Positions 47,023-54,266 of a stretch of 64,000 bases of DNA are shown one piece after another. The position numbers and the translations under genes are program-made. The notes below the pieces were generated by a model that had not been told where the DNA came from, ran no database searches, and saw only the letters and a list, made by a program, of their open reading frames with translations. Every line of letters begins with the position of its first letter. Position 1 is the first letter of the stretch. The stretch is from a virus. The stretch covers positions 1-64,000 of IMG/VR virus record IMGVR_UViG_3300042934_000125; one strand, written 5' to 3'.

Positions 47023-48156
47023 TTACTTTGCTTCACGCTTGAACATTTTAGGTTTCCAAGGTTCTCCACTTTCCAGTAGTACTGCACCGTCAGGTATAGG
47101 TCGATTCCATAGGTAGTATTCTACAGCGTAGTCAGCTTTGATTGAGTGAGCAATAGTTGGACGTCTCAGGTACATCCCCTCGTCTCGCCGCTCGTCGTAG
47201 CTTTCCAGACCGTCAAGTCTGTCCTTCGTTATAGCATCTACCTCGTATATTTCCCCTCTAACCTCGCCCTCGCCCTTTTTAACGGCAGGGAATCCGAATG
47301 GTAAATCATATATCTCCCCTTCAATCCAAGCGTTCTCAACGAACGTGGAGCCTTCAAGAAGCCTATGATTGTGATACCCCTTCTTCAGTGTGCCGTAAAC
47401 GAACACCAGATGTTTTCCTGTACTACCCTTACCTATGAATTTTCGTTTAGTAGAAGCGGTATTGATAACTTCTGTAACTTTTTCTTCCTTTGGCTTAATC
47501 TCAGCTTGAGGTGTAGCGTCCATGCTATACTTGAGGGATTCTTGCAAGACAGCCAAGTCAAATCTGAAATGCTTGTATCCTCTGATAATATACTCCAGAT
47601 AACCTTCTTCAGGTACTCCGTATCCTCGTCTAACTTTTTCATATCCATCCGTGTAGAACCCTTTCTTCACTTCCACCGTTTTCTTGTTTTTGATGAACGC
47701 GGGCATTATGTAAGTCTGTACTTTCAGCGGTTCATTTCGAAACTTCAGAGTGATTGGCGTTCTTTCGTACACATTCGGATGTCCTTCGCATTTATCGAGA
47801 ACCTTACGGTCAGCTTCTTCAATGTGAAAAATAGTTCCCCAGACTTGTGAACCTTCATGCTCCTCGATGTTAGCTACGATCTTACCTGCGTTATTCTCAG
47901 TGAACGTCAATCTGTAGCCGCCGAGTGCTCCACTTCCGATCACTTGTGCGGAAGGGCAACGCTCTTTCATTCTCTCAGGGTCTAAATTGGAACCGTAGGC
48001 GAAGTATAACATGTCTTTAATCTCCTCTTTTTTGGTAGTTTTCTTTGTTGGTGCTTCGTGCCGTGGTTTAGGGAGTATTTTCTCCTTCATGGGTTTAGCT
48101 TTCTTTTTCCCATTTATCTCCTTCGGCGCATTGAACAGATGATCAAGCCATCCCAT
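47023..48156 (-). CDS. Double gamma-glutamylcyclotransferase (GGCT/AIG2-like) protein
   Basis: A 377-residue fusion of two GGCT-fold domains. The first (about 50-190) has FAYGSNLDPERM, the substrate loop ALGGYRLTF and the likely catalytic Glu in KCEGHPNVYERTPI. The second (about 245-370) has FVYGTLKKGYHNHRLL, GEIYDLPFGFPAVKKG and DGLESYDERRDEGMYLRRP. A basic, Lys-rich N-terminal 45 residues precedes them. These enzymes release gamma-glutamyl groups as 5-oxoproline. It is expressed from an early promoter, like the amidoligase-like gene. Whether both domains are active cannot be told. Confidence 0.88.
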   Translation of the reverse strand: MGWLDHLFNAPKEINGKKKAKPMKEKILPKPRHEAPTKKTTKKEEIKDMLYFAYGSNLDPERMKERCPSAQVIGSGALGGYRLTFTENNAGKIVANIEEHEGSQVWGTIFHIEEADRKVLDKCEGHPNVYERTPITLKFRNEPLKVQTYIMPAFIKNKKTVEVKKGFYTDGYEKVRRGYGVPEEGYLEYIIRGYKHFRFDLAVLQESLKYSMDATPQAEIKPKEEKVTEVINTASTKRKFIGKGSTGKHLVFVYGTLKKGYHNHRLLEGSTFVENAWIEGEIYDLPFGFPAVKKGEGEVRGEIYEVDAITKDRLDGLESYDERRDEGMYLRRPTIAHSIKADYAVEYYLWNRPIPDGAVLLESGEPWKPKMFKREAK

Positions 48157-48188
48157 TTTTGTGTCCTCCTTGCTTACCTCTTGTCCTC

Positions 48189-48217
48189 ATTATACACAAA
48201 CCTATATAGTATTACAA
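48189..48217 (-). promoter_or_regulatory. Early sigma-A-like promoter with conserved spacer
   Basis: TTGTAA, 17 bp (TACTATATAGGTTTGTG), TATAAT on the minus strand, for the double GGCT gene. Confidence 0.83.
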
Positions 48218-48228
48218 GCCCTTCAGAC

Positions 48229-48254
48229 AAAAAAAAATAAGCCTTTCGGCTTAT
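48229..48254 (-). terminator. Terminator after the small membrane protein gene
   Basis: ATAAGCC-GAAA-GGCTTAT followed by TTTTTTTT on the minus strand. Confidence 0.88.
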
Positions 48255-48443
48255 CTAATTTAGCGTATATAGTTTGAATGAATCAATTACGAGAATACAG
48301 AAGAAGAATCCGCTCATGAATAGGAATTTCTGTTTGTTGTAAGTCTGCCATAGTACATATAGACCTAATACCATAATTGTGCTTAACACTATATGAAGTT
48401 CCTTGCAGACCGTTGCCCAAACCAAGAACTGTTCCAGATTCAT
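48255..48443 (-). CDS. Two-pass small membrane protein
   Basis: A 62-residue protein with hydrophobic helices at about 14-33 (LHIVLSTIMVLGLYVLW) and 40-58 (FLFMSGFFFCILVI). It has a sigma-A-like promoter (48480-48508) and a terminator of its own. Function unknown. Confidence 0.72.
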   Translation of the reverse strand: MNLEQFLVWATVCKELHIVLSTIMVLGLYVLWQTYNKQKFLFMSGFFFCILVIDSFKLYTLN

Positions 48444-48479
48444 AAACTTACCTCCTTTGTATTTTACCTCTTAATGGTA

Positions 48480-48508
48480 ATTCTACAACAGATAACCTTC
48501 CGTTGCAA
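48480..48508 (-). promoter_or_regulatory. Sigma-A-like promoter without conserved spacer
   Basis: TTGCAA, 17 bp, TAGAAT on the minus strand, for the gene at 48443. Confidence 0.65.
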
Positions 48509-48520
48509 GCGCAAACAGAC

Positions 48521-48548
48521 AAAAAACCGAAGGCTATTTGCCCTCGGT
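48521..48548 (-). terminator. Terminator after the gene at 48534
   Basis: ACCGAGGGC-AAATA-GCCTTCGGT, a 9-bp stem, followed by TTTTT on the minus strand. Confidence 0.85.
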
Positions 48549-48728
48549 ATCCTTATTTAACTCTTCCTGACTTTTTAAGAATAAATCACATACACATATT
48601 CCACAAACTCTAACTTCTTCGCTACCAATCAATAGAACTCTAAACGTCTTTGTATCACATCCAGAGCATCGTACACTGAATTTAGTATGTACATATCTTA
48701 TCATCTTAGCTGTGATGGAAAAGTCCAC
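48534..48728 (-). CDS. Small zinc-finger-like protein
   Basis: A 64-residue protein with two CxxC pairs (VRCSGCDTKT and VRVCGICVCDLF), most likely a zinc ribbon. The GTG at 48728 has AGAAGGG 9 nt upstream and is used as start; ATG 48704 lacks a ribosome site. It overlaps the upstream gene by 23 bp. Confidence 0.65.
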   Translation of the reverse strand: MDFSITAKMIRYVHTKFSVRCSGCDTKTFRVLLIGSEEVRVCGICVCDLFLKSQEELNKDTEGK

Positions 48729-49215
48729 GTTCCATTGCCCTTCTATAGCTTACAGGCAGGGACTTCTTGAATACGCTGTGTGACCATGCTCTTGCGTCCT
48801 CTTCGGCTTCATTACGGTGCATGGGCATGTCAGGCTTCTTGGTCTGAACAGCATGTCTGAACTCATGCAGAAGCGTCATGATGGAAGGCTTTTGAAACAC
48901 GTAAGCCTCGTGTAGTGTAGGGAAGTAGCAACCTCCACCAGTACGGGCATATTCTGTTTGATCTTGCACGAAGTAAAATTTAGGTGGTTCAATGCCGTAG
49001 ATTGCTGATACTTTATTGATCCAGATTCCCATTGCGATAGCTTTATCCGTCACGTCAACGTCACGTTTCCAGACTCCTGCTTTTTTCAACTCAATAGTTG
49101 CGGCAATCGTTTCAGGGTGAATGTGTCTGAAGACCTTTGCGTAGTTTTGTTGGTATCCAGAAGTTTGAACTCCTGCTCCGCGTGTTGATTCGGTTAGTTC
49201 CAATGTTGTAGCCAT
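48706..49215 (-). CDS. HExxH metallopeptidase-like protein
   Basis: A 169-residue protein with LLHEFRHAV (HExxH, about residue 123) followed by a downstream acidic segment (RNEAEEDARAWSHS), in which a Glu/Asp can serve as third zinc ligand. The N-terminal part is helical. There is no signal peptide. The early promoter at 49260-49288 puts it among takeover genes, so a host protein is a possible target. Peptidase activity is inferred from the motif. Confidence 0.78.
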   Translation of the reverse strand: MATTLELTESTRGAGVQTSGYQQNYAKVFRHIHPETIAATIELKKAGVWKRDVDVTDKAIAMGIWINKVSAIYGIEPPKFYFVQDQTEYARTGGGCYFPTLHEAYVFQKPSIMTLLHEFRHAVQTKKPDMPMHRNEAEEDARAWSHSVFKKSLPVSYRRAMERGLFHHS

Positions 49216-49259
49216 TGTCTCAGCCTCTTTCGTTTATGTAGTTTGTCCTTACACCTATT

Positions 49260-49288
49260 ACTATATCAGAACCTGTATAGTATTGCAA
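49260..49288 (-). promoter_or_regulatory. Early sigma-A-like promoter with conserved spacer
   Basis: TTGCAA, 17 bp (TACTATACAGGTTCTGA), TATAGT on the minus strand. Confidence 0.82.
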
Positions 49289-49298
49289 TAGCCTGTAT

Positions 49299-49325
49299 AA
49301 AAAAGTCGGAGATTTCTCCCCGACC
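49299..49325 (-). terminator. Terminator after recA
   Basis: GTCGGGGAG-AAAT-CTCCGAC followed by TTTTTT on the minus strand. Confidence 0.88.
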
Positions 49326-49332
49326 ATTCCAT

Positions 49333-50343
49333 CTATGATACAGCTAACTCAAGGACACGATCTTGTAGGCTACCAAACTCCTCAGAATCGCTTCTAAGCC
49401 AATCAAGTAGCTTAGCCATACCTTGGAACTTATGCTCGGTTCCTTCGCTGTCCTCGACGTAATACCACGCGCCTCCTTGACGGATGACCTCAAGGAATAG
49501 TCCAAGTTCAATAGTATCATTCAGAACGTCGACACCTTCTGCATAGTTGAGAGTGTAGCCAGTGAATCGACGGTCATTCTTCGTCACCTTGTTCTTCTCA
49601 TACTTCACGTTGACCGTGTGAGCGGAAGGGTTCTCGAAGTTGTTAGCTTGCTCCTTGTTATTGTGATCCAATAGCTTTCCTTTAGAGAACATGAATCTTT
49701 GGGAACAAGCATGTTTCCACATTCTACCCCCTGGAGTATTATAGGCGACATATGTACTTCCGATCTTGTCCCGAAGCTGATTAATACCGATCAGAGTCGT
49801 TCCAAACTTGTTACAAGCAGGAACAACCTTCGTGGCGAACTGCGTCATTACAGCGGAGTTACCTGCATACGTTTTATCCTCTAATGTCCCCTCAGTTGCT
49901 TGTTTCGGATGCAGGAAAGGGATACTATCGATGACTACCAGACCAACTTGACCTGTACGGATGGCATCAAGAACCATGTCCAACAGAGTTTCAGCGTACT
50001 CTTGTTCAGGCTTGATGAGAATAACCATCTCCCAATTGACTCCGAGACGTGTTCCCCATTCTTCATCGAGTGTATTCTCAGCATCAAGGTAAAGGACGTA
50101 ATCCTCGGGATATACCTTCTGGTAGTTTGAGATGGCATCAAGGGCAGTAGTTGTCTTACCACTACCCTCTGAACCGAAGAACTCAGATACTTTACCTTTT
50201 GCGACTCCTCCGCGTGTCATATAGTTCATCATGGGAGAAGAAAAGGGAATCATAACCCTCTTCTCGATCTTCGTACCCACCTGTACAATATTCTTCTTGA
50301 ATTTCTTGTTTAATGCTTCGGCAATTTCACGAATGTCAGCCAT
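49333..50343 (-). CDS. recA: RecA-like recombinase
   Basis: A 336-residue RecA/UvsX-type protein. Walker A is FGSEGSGKTTTALDAI (about residue 58), Walker B LVVIDSIPFLH (about 135) and the L2-type region has IGINQLRDKIGSTYVAYNTP. The extended RecA C-terminal domain is short. It forms filaments for strand exchange. It starts one base after the thyX stop. Confidence 0.93.
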   Translation of the reverse strand: MADIREIAEALNKKFKKNIVQVGTKIEKRVMIPFSSPMMNYMTRGGVAKGKVSEFFGSEGSGKTTTALDAISNYQKVYPEDYVLYLDAENTLDEEWGTRLGVNWEMVILIKPEQEYAETLLDMVLDAIRTGQVGLVVIDSIPFLHPKQATEGTLEDKTYAGNSAVMTQFATKVVPACNKFGTTLIGINQLRDKIGSTYVAYNTPGGRMWKHACSQRFMFSKGKLLDHNNKEQANNFENPSAHTVNVKYEKNKVTKNDRRFTGYTLNYAEGVDVLNDTIELGLFLEVIRQGGAWYYVEDSEGTEHKFQGMAKLLDWLRSDSEEFGSLQDRVLELAVS

Positions 50344-50344
50344 C

Positions 50345-51085
50345 TTAGCGATACCCCGCTTTCAATTGTTCGATTACTGTATTGTAGAACACTGGGAGAT
50401 GAGGCTCGATAGATTCAAGCATCTGCGTAACTACTGTACTGATTTGCGGCTCTGCTTCCCGACCGTTCGGGGAATACTTCGCACTACGTTGTGTACCCAT
50501 ATGTACAAGGGAGCGAAGATTGATAGAAAAAACGCTCTCTACTGCTGTATAGAAACCTAATCGTCTACGTGCCGCCTGTTTCTTTCCTCCCGCTTTGATC
50601 ACATCACAATACTTCCTAAAGTCAGGCACGACAACGAACTGGATGAAGTCCCATTTGTCCGTAGCTGTTACACAATCATCTGGAAATACAATCGTAAGAC
50701 CATGCTTAAGATAGTTCACATAACGACCAGATTCGTAGTTCTTGGAGTTGTGTCGGTAACGATTCATCTCAGCTTCCGTTGCGCGGTCAAAGATGCACTC
50801 GTACTGGAATCCTACTAACTCAAGAGGCTCACCATGTTTCTGTTCGAATCCATATGTCTCTACCACTTTAGGCTTTGCGGGTGTCTTGTAGTTCTTCTCA
50901 AACGCTTTCACCAGAATTGCATCCATCGGATATCCGTCAAGATAACCTACGGGCTTCGTAACTCCGATTAGAGTAGCTTGCGGTTCTACAGAGTAGATTT
51001 TAAGTGTCTCTTCATTGTGTTGGAAAGAGAACTCCAGTTTCTTATTAAAGTCATACTTAGGGATGTTATTCAGATCAGTTGTCAT
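50345..51085 (-). CDS. thyX: Flavin-dependent thymidylate synthase
   Basis: A 246-residue ThyX, dUMP to dTMP with FAD and methylene-THF. The ThyX signature region reads RYRHNSKNYESGRY instead of the usual RHRxxSxNExSxRY, so the first His is replaced by Tyr. The C-terminal substrate region SLVHMGTQRSAKYS and AEPQI is intact. The start at 51085 is 8 nt after AGGAG; ATG 51091 is too close. A functional or altered enzyme are both possible. Confidence 0.87.
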   Translation of the reverse strand: MTTDLNNIPKYDFNKKLEFSFQHNEETLKIYSVEPQATLIGVTKPVGYLDGYPMDAILVKAFEKNYKTPAKPKVVETYGFEQKHGEPLELVGFQYECIFDRATEAEMNRYRHNSKNYESGRYVNYLKHGLTIVFPDDCVTATDKWDFIQFVVVPDFRKYCDVIKAGGKKQAARRRLGFYTAVESVFSINLRSLVHMGTQRSAKYSPNGREAEPQISTVVTQMLESIEPHLPVFYNTVIEQLKAGYR

Positions 51086-51626
51086 CGTCATTGCTCCTAT
51101 TCATAGATGTGAAATTTGCGCCTTTTAATTCCTTGCGGAATACTTCAAGTTCCAACATGCGCTTGGAATATACTTTCTTCAATGCTGAGTAAACAGAGTC
51201 AGCCTTTTCGATCTTCATTTTCAGTTGATCGTATGCCCTCTTCAATACATCCTCTACAATCTGATGTTCCATCGATAGACGTTCAGCACGAGACTTTTTC
51301 TCCTGTACTGTTCCCGCTGAAGCTAATGCACGATTGAATATCTCAAGTTTCTTTGATCTACTCATATCAGACTCGCCCCCGAGTTTAGCCAGTTCTCTAC
51401 CTGCTCTGTACATGAGAATAGGAATCTCTAAGATGTCCATCTCCAATTGTTGATCAGAGTAATCGTCAATGCGTCCCGCTTTCAAGTCTTTGATAAACTC
51501 ATACATGCGGTCAATGAGATCATCTAACTCTTTGGAATAATAATCGACGATGTTATCCATCATCTGATTCGTAACAGAACTCTCCTGTTTGACCTCGTTA
51601 TAGATCGCGGTTAGTTTCTCGTTCAA
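51075..51626 (-). CDS. Helical coiled-coil protein of the recombination operon
   Basis: A 183-residue protein, largely helical (SKELDDLIDRMYEFIKDLKA, EHQIVEDVLKRAYDQLKMKI). The start is TTG 51626 with AGGAGG 8 nt upstream. It lies between recU and thyX, so it may be a recombination accessory protein. Family not recognised. Confidence 0.75.
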   Translation of the reverse strand: MNEKLTAIYNEVKQESSVTNQMMDNIVDYYSKELDDLIDRMYEFIKDLKAGRIDDYSDQQLEMDILEIPILMYRAGRELAKLGGESDMSRSKKLEIFNRALASAGTVQEKKSRAERLSMEHQIVEDVLKRAYDQLKMKIEKADSVYSALKKVYSKRMLELEVFRKELKGANFTSMNRSNDDDN

Positions 51627-51638
51627 CCTTACAACCTC

Positions 51639-52100
51639 CTAAATCGTGTCTAAGAATAGATCAATATTGTACTTCCATGTCGTTCTCACTTTCGTCTGTT
51701 CGATTCGATATCCCATCTTCCTGCACCATTCGATAGGGAAGGATTTTCTGCTACCTTCTTGAACGAATGCGGCAACGTCACCTGCTGAGAGATAGTACGT
51801 CTCATTCAGGTCACGGAAGTTGAAAACGAATCCTCCTTTGATCCCGCGTTTCTTGTTCGCTACGTAAAGTCCTGCCACTTGATGAACCTTTAGATTATCG
51901 AAGGGCATTGACTTTCCTTTCGTCGTTTTCAACTCAAGGAGAAAGAGTGTCGGGTAACGGTACAATATGTAGTCACAGATGTTCTTCACGTTGACCAACT
52001 TCTTGTACTTCCCGCCCATATCTCTAAGACGTAGAATAAACGCTGATTCAGGAACAGAGTTTGCAAAGGCTTTCTCGAACGCTTTTCCCACGTTTACCAC
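51639..52100 (-). CDS. recU: RecU-like Holliday junction resolvase
   Basis: A 153-residue protein with the RecU-type PD-(D/E)XK core: VGKAFEKAFANSVPESAFIL, NICDYILYRYPTLFLLELKT (D...ExK) and GFVFNFRDLNETYYLSAGDV. It cuts four-way junctions. GTG 52100 is used as start, with AGGTGAG close upstream. It is the first gene after the middle promoter at 52120-52153 and leads the recU-orf-thyX-recA operon. Confidence 0.88.
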   Translation of the reverse strand: MVNVGKAFEKAFANSVPESAFILRLRDMGGKYKKLVNVKNICDYILYRYPTLFLLELKTTKGKSMPFDNLKVHQVAGLYVANKKRGIKGGFVFNFRDLNETYYLSAGDVAAFVQEGSRKSFPIEWCRKMGYRIEQTKVRTTWKYNIDLFLDTI

Positions 52101-52119
52101 TTGCTCACCTGCTTTCAGA

Positions 52120-52153
52120 TAAATGTAATCTCAGCAGATGTGTAAATTAAACC
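52120..52153 (-). promoter_or_regulatory. Middle promoter, phage-specific class
   Basis: GGTTTAATTTAC-N11-GATTACATTTA on the minus strand, driving recU-thyX-recA. Confidence 0.75.
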
Positions 52154-52165
52154 ATCAGGACAAAT

Positions 52166-52186
52166 AAAAAAAGCCCCGAAGGGCTT
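52166..52186 (-). terminator. Terminator after the gene at 52185
   Basis: AAGCCC-TTC-GGGGCTT followed by seven T on the minus strand. Confidence 0.88.
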
Positions 52187-52334
52187 ACTTGACTGATATT
52201 AAGTGATATGAATATCTTCCATTCTGCAACAATCTTTTTCCTACCTTTAGCGAACACGTGCCTCTATTGATTTGCCCGATCAGTACGAAATAATACTCTT
52301 CTGTTATTTGGTTGCTTGCGGTCATTGGGAACAT
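52185..52334 (-). CDS. 49-residue hypothetical protein
   Basis: AGGAGGT lies 7 nt before ATG 52334. The sequence is beta-rich (ITEEYYFVLIGQINRGTCSL, KVGKRLLQNGRYSYHLIS), suggesting a small barrel or RNA-binding fold. It ends at a strong terminator. No family recognised. Confidence 0.7.
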   Translation of the reverse strand: MFPMTASNQITEEYYFVLIGQINRGTCSLKVGKRLLQNGRYSYHLISVK

Positions 52335-52346
52335 TCTCGCTACCTC

Positions 52347-52511
52347 CTATGCTTTGTTGTATCTAAGTTCGCCGTTAACTTGGTAAACCTCGTAAGCTAT
52401 TCCGTTCATGTCAGCAACCATGACATTCTCCAGTTCTTCGTTAACGAATATCACATCAAACTCTCCGATTTCCTTCTCCAACCAACCAATGTGATCTTTA
52501 TTGTTTAACAT
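52347..52511 (-). CDS. 54-residue hypothetical protein
   Basis: ATG 52511 is preceded by GAGGAG and overlaps the stop of the upstream gene. Mixed sequence (HIGWLEKEIGEFDVIFVNEE, YEVYQVNGELRYNKA). A good ribosome site for the next gene lies at its end. Function unknown. Confidence 0.7.
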   Translation of the reverse strand: MLNNKDHIGWLEKEIGEFDVIFVNEELENVMVADMNGIAYEVYQVNGELRYNKA

Positions 52512-52600
52512 TTTTCTATCTCCTCATCATCTTCTTCGTGCATACAACCGTTTGGGCAAATACCATCTTTTAATTCCTCATCACAATTCCAACAATTCAC
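52505..52600 (-). CDS. 31-residue zinc-ribbon-like protein, GTG start
   Basis: GTG 52600 has AAGGAG 9 nt upstream. The peptide contains NCWNCDEELKDGICPNGCMH (Cys 3, 6, 16, 20) with a following acidic tail. The Cys spacing is that of a tiny rubredoxin-like zinc knuckle. A longer frame upstream exists but would overlap two genes and lacks a ribosome site. Confidence 0.6.
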   Translation of the reverse strand: MNCWNCDEELKDGICPNGCMHEEDDEEIEKC

Positions 52601-52605
52601 TGTTT

Positions 52606-52677
52606 TTATCTCCTTCCTGCGCTCATGACGCATATGAATATAATTGGGATAAGTGCGATAAGTAGGTATGTATTCAT
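52606..52677 (-). CDS. 23-residue hydrophobic peptide
   Basis: ATG 52677 overlaps the upstream stop (ATGA). One hydrophobic stretch (YLLIALIPIIFICVM) and a basic end. Support rests on coupling and on the ribosome site of the next gene following at once. Confidence 0.5.
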   Translation of the reverse strand: MNTYLLIALIPIIFICVMSAGRR

Positions 52678-52892
52678 ACGGTAAGTCCCGCGTTAACTTC
52701 AGACAACCTCGTAGGTACGACCAGATGGCAATTCTGCCCACCCATTCTCATCATCATTCCATCTTCGTTATACCATGCGGCTATCAAACTGGAACTTAGT
52801 TGCGTAACCATGTTGTCCCCTTGCTCTTTACCCATCTTGAATTGAGCGATTACCGTCCCGTTTGATCTGAATCCTACCAATGTTCCTGTCAT
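52674..52892 (-). CDS. Hypothetical early protein
   Basis: A 72-residue protein; GGAGG lies 8 nt before ATG 52892. Beta-rich start (TGTLVGFRSNGTVIAQFKMG) followed by SSLIAAWYNEDGMMMRMGGQ. It is the first gene after the early promoter at 52922-52950. Confidence 0.7.
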   Translation of the reverse strand: MTGTLVGFRSNGTVIAQFKMGKEQGDNMVTQLSSSLIAAWYNEDGMMMRMGGQNCHLVVPTRLSEVNAGLTV

Positions 52893-52921
52893 TTTCAGCA
52901 CCTCCGTTTGTTTATGTACTT

Positions 52922-52950
52922 ACTATACACCTTCCAGTATAATGAGTCAA
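52922..52950 (-). promoter_or_regulatory. Early sigma-A-like promoter, diverged spacer
   Basis: TTGACT, 17 bp (CATTATACTGGAAGGTG), TATAGT on the minus strand. Confidence 0.75.
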
Positions 52951-53165
52951 GCCCAAATTTGAAGCCACTTCAAAAACAAGAACCCTACGATCACCCATAC
53001 CAACGGAGCATACTCTTTTTTAGGCTTACTTACTCTTACCCGCTTCATTCCTCTACTGTCCCAGAACCCGATCGGCACACCCTTCTTCAGGGCTTCATAT
53101 TCCATGTCCTCAGCCTCTTCGTCGGTTAGTTTGACTAAATAGTCATCGGCATATTTACGCGCCAT
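52947..53165 (-). CDS. Tail-anchored small membrane protein
   Basis: A 72-residue protein with a charged cytoplasmic part (DDYLVKLTDEEAEDMEYEAL, RVRVSKPKKEY) and a C-terminal transmembrane helix (APLVWVIVGFLFLKWLQIW). AGGAGG precedes ATG 53165. Function unknown. Confidence 0.72.
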   Translation of the reverse strand: MARKYADDYLVKLTDEEAEDMEYEALKKGVPIGFWDSRGMKRVRVSKPKKEYAPLVWVIVGFLFLKWLQIWA

Positions 53166-53183
53166 CTAACGCCCTCCTCGTCG

Positions 53184-53231
53184 CTTGTACTTAGTCCATA
53201 CTATGCAGACCAGTCCACATATTAGTACAAG
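53184..53231. repeat. Inverted repeat CTTGTACT/AGTACAAG
   Basis: Perfect 8-bp arms (53184-53191, 53224-53231) separated by 32 bp in the intergenic region upstream of the gene at 53165. It could be an operator or chance. Confidence 0.35.
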
Positions 53232-53257
53232 AAAAAAGAGGGCTTTTCAGCCCCCTA
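53232..53257 (-). terminator. Terminator after the gene at 53255
   Basis: AGGGGGC-TGAAAA-GCCCTCT followed by TTTTTC on the minus strand. Confidence 0.87.
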
Positions 53258-53455
53258 CATTTCAAGCCATTCAATTGTAATTCCTTTTTCTACATCAGTA
53301 GTCATCTTGAAAAATAGGTAATTCTCTTTCTTTGATCCTTTATGCGACATAGCCAGTTTAAGATTTCCTAACTTCGGGTATCCTGTGGCTGTACCGCCTT
53401 TACCTACAAAGAACTCACCATTTGATTTCTTTACTGCTCCGTATGACTCATTCAT
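53255..53455 (-). CDS. Hypothetical small protein
   Basis: A 66-residue protein (SYGAVKKSNGEFFVGKGGTA, ENYLFFKMTTDVEKGITIEW) overlapping the upstream nuclease stop. Beta-rich; no family recognised. Confidence 0.7.
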   Translation of the reverse strand: MNESYGAVKKSNGEFFVGKGGTATGYPKLGNLKLAMSHKGSKKENYLFFKMTTDVEKGITIEWLEM

Positions 53456-54266
53456 ACAGCATCATCCCTTCATCTGCAAATGCTTCGCATTTTGTTTTGT
53501 GTTTACAATACATACACTTATCTCGTTCAGCAGGTGGAACAACGTCATTCTGTACGAACCATTCTGCTTTCTCAGTCCGAGATGTTACATAGTCTTTCAA
53601 CTCCTGAGGAATCTTCCATAGAAACGGCTTATGCTGAAGGAAGTTACGATCTTCATAGAAGAACAGTATGTAATCAATACCCAATCCCATACCGTAACAA
53701 GTCGCCTGAATCTGATGCTCCATCAATGGTTCTGTCAGCTTCTTGTATTTGAACATAGAAGCTGTTTTAATCTCAAGCAAGCACTCTTTACCGTTGAAGA
53801 TGAACACTCCGTCACATTGAAAGCTGATTCTCAGATCATAGTTGACGCATCTTGCTTCAGTTCGATCCTCGTTCCACCCTTTGAAGATGGTATTGATTCC
53901 TTTTTGGTTAGCTTCCTTGACGATTTCCTCTACGTCGAGAGTTTTAAGGTTCTTCATCTTCGCCACGGTACGTTGGATACGTTCATGTCTATCAGTACCA
54001 TTATCGGTAATCCCAATGATGTTATACGTCCACTCATCGTTGAAGTCTGGTAAATCCTCTTGCAGACCTTTACGCATGAAGAACATATTTCTCATACAAG
54101 CACCTACAGAACTCGGTCTGAACAGATCACTTGGATATTGCTGTCTGTTCTCGTTTTCATTCTTCCAGAGTGCATCATTGTATTCTTTCAGAAACGCTTG
54201 CTCGAAGCTATCATCTGGTTTATCTTTCATATCATTTAACAGAGCATGAAGGTTCTTTATTGCCAT
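53448..54266 (-). CDS. PD-(D/E)XK nuclease with four-Cys (Fe-S?) pattern
   Basis: A 272-residue protein of the Cas4/AddB-type exonuclease superfamily. FRPSSVGACMRNMFFMRKG gives the first Cys (about residue 57); FQCDGVFIFNGKECLLEIKT holds the D...ExK set (about 160); MEHQIQATCYGMGLG follows; the C-terminus has CMYCKHKTKCEAF, three more Cys. Such proteins bind a 4Fe-4S cluster and resect DNA ends. It lies in the DNA polymerase-recombination region and probably supplies single strands to RecA. Confidence 0.85.
   Translation of the reverse strand: MAIKNLHALLNDMKDKPDDSFEQAFLKEYNDALWKNENENRQQYPSDLFRPSSVGACMRNMFFMRKGLQEDLPDFNDEWTYNIIGITDNGTDRHERIQRTVAKMKNLKTLDVEEIVKEANQKGINTIFKGWNEDRTEARCVNYDLRISFQCDGVFIFNGKECLLEIKTASMFKYKKLTEPLMEHQIQATCYGMGLGIDYILFFYEDRNFLQHKPFLWKIPQELKDYVTSRTEKAEWFVQNDVVPPAERDKCMYCKHKTKCEAFADEGMMLYE

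Noticed and set aside
47365-47850. Plus-strand open frame of 161 codons within the double GGCT gene
   Set aside because: Shadow of the conserved GGCT domains; no promoter or ribosome site.
52505-52741. A 78-codon version of the small Cys protein
   Set aside because: The longer frame overlaps two other genes and has no ribosome site, whereas GTG 52600 has AAGGAG at 9 nt.
53631-54053. Plus-strand frame of 140 codons in the nuclease gene
   Set aside because: Antisense to Cys and D/ExK motifs that are clearly coding on the minus strand.
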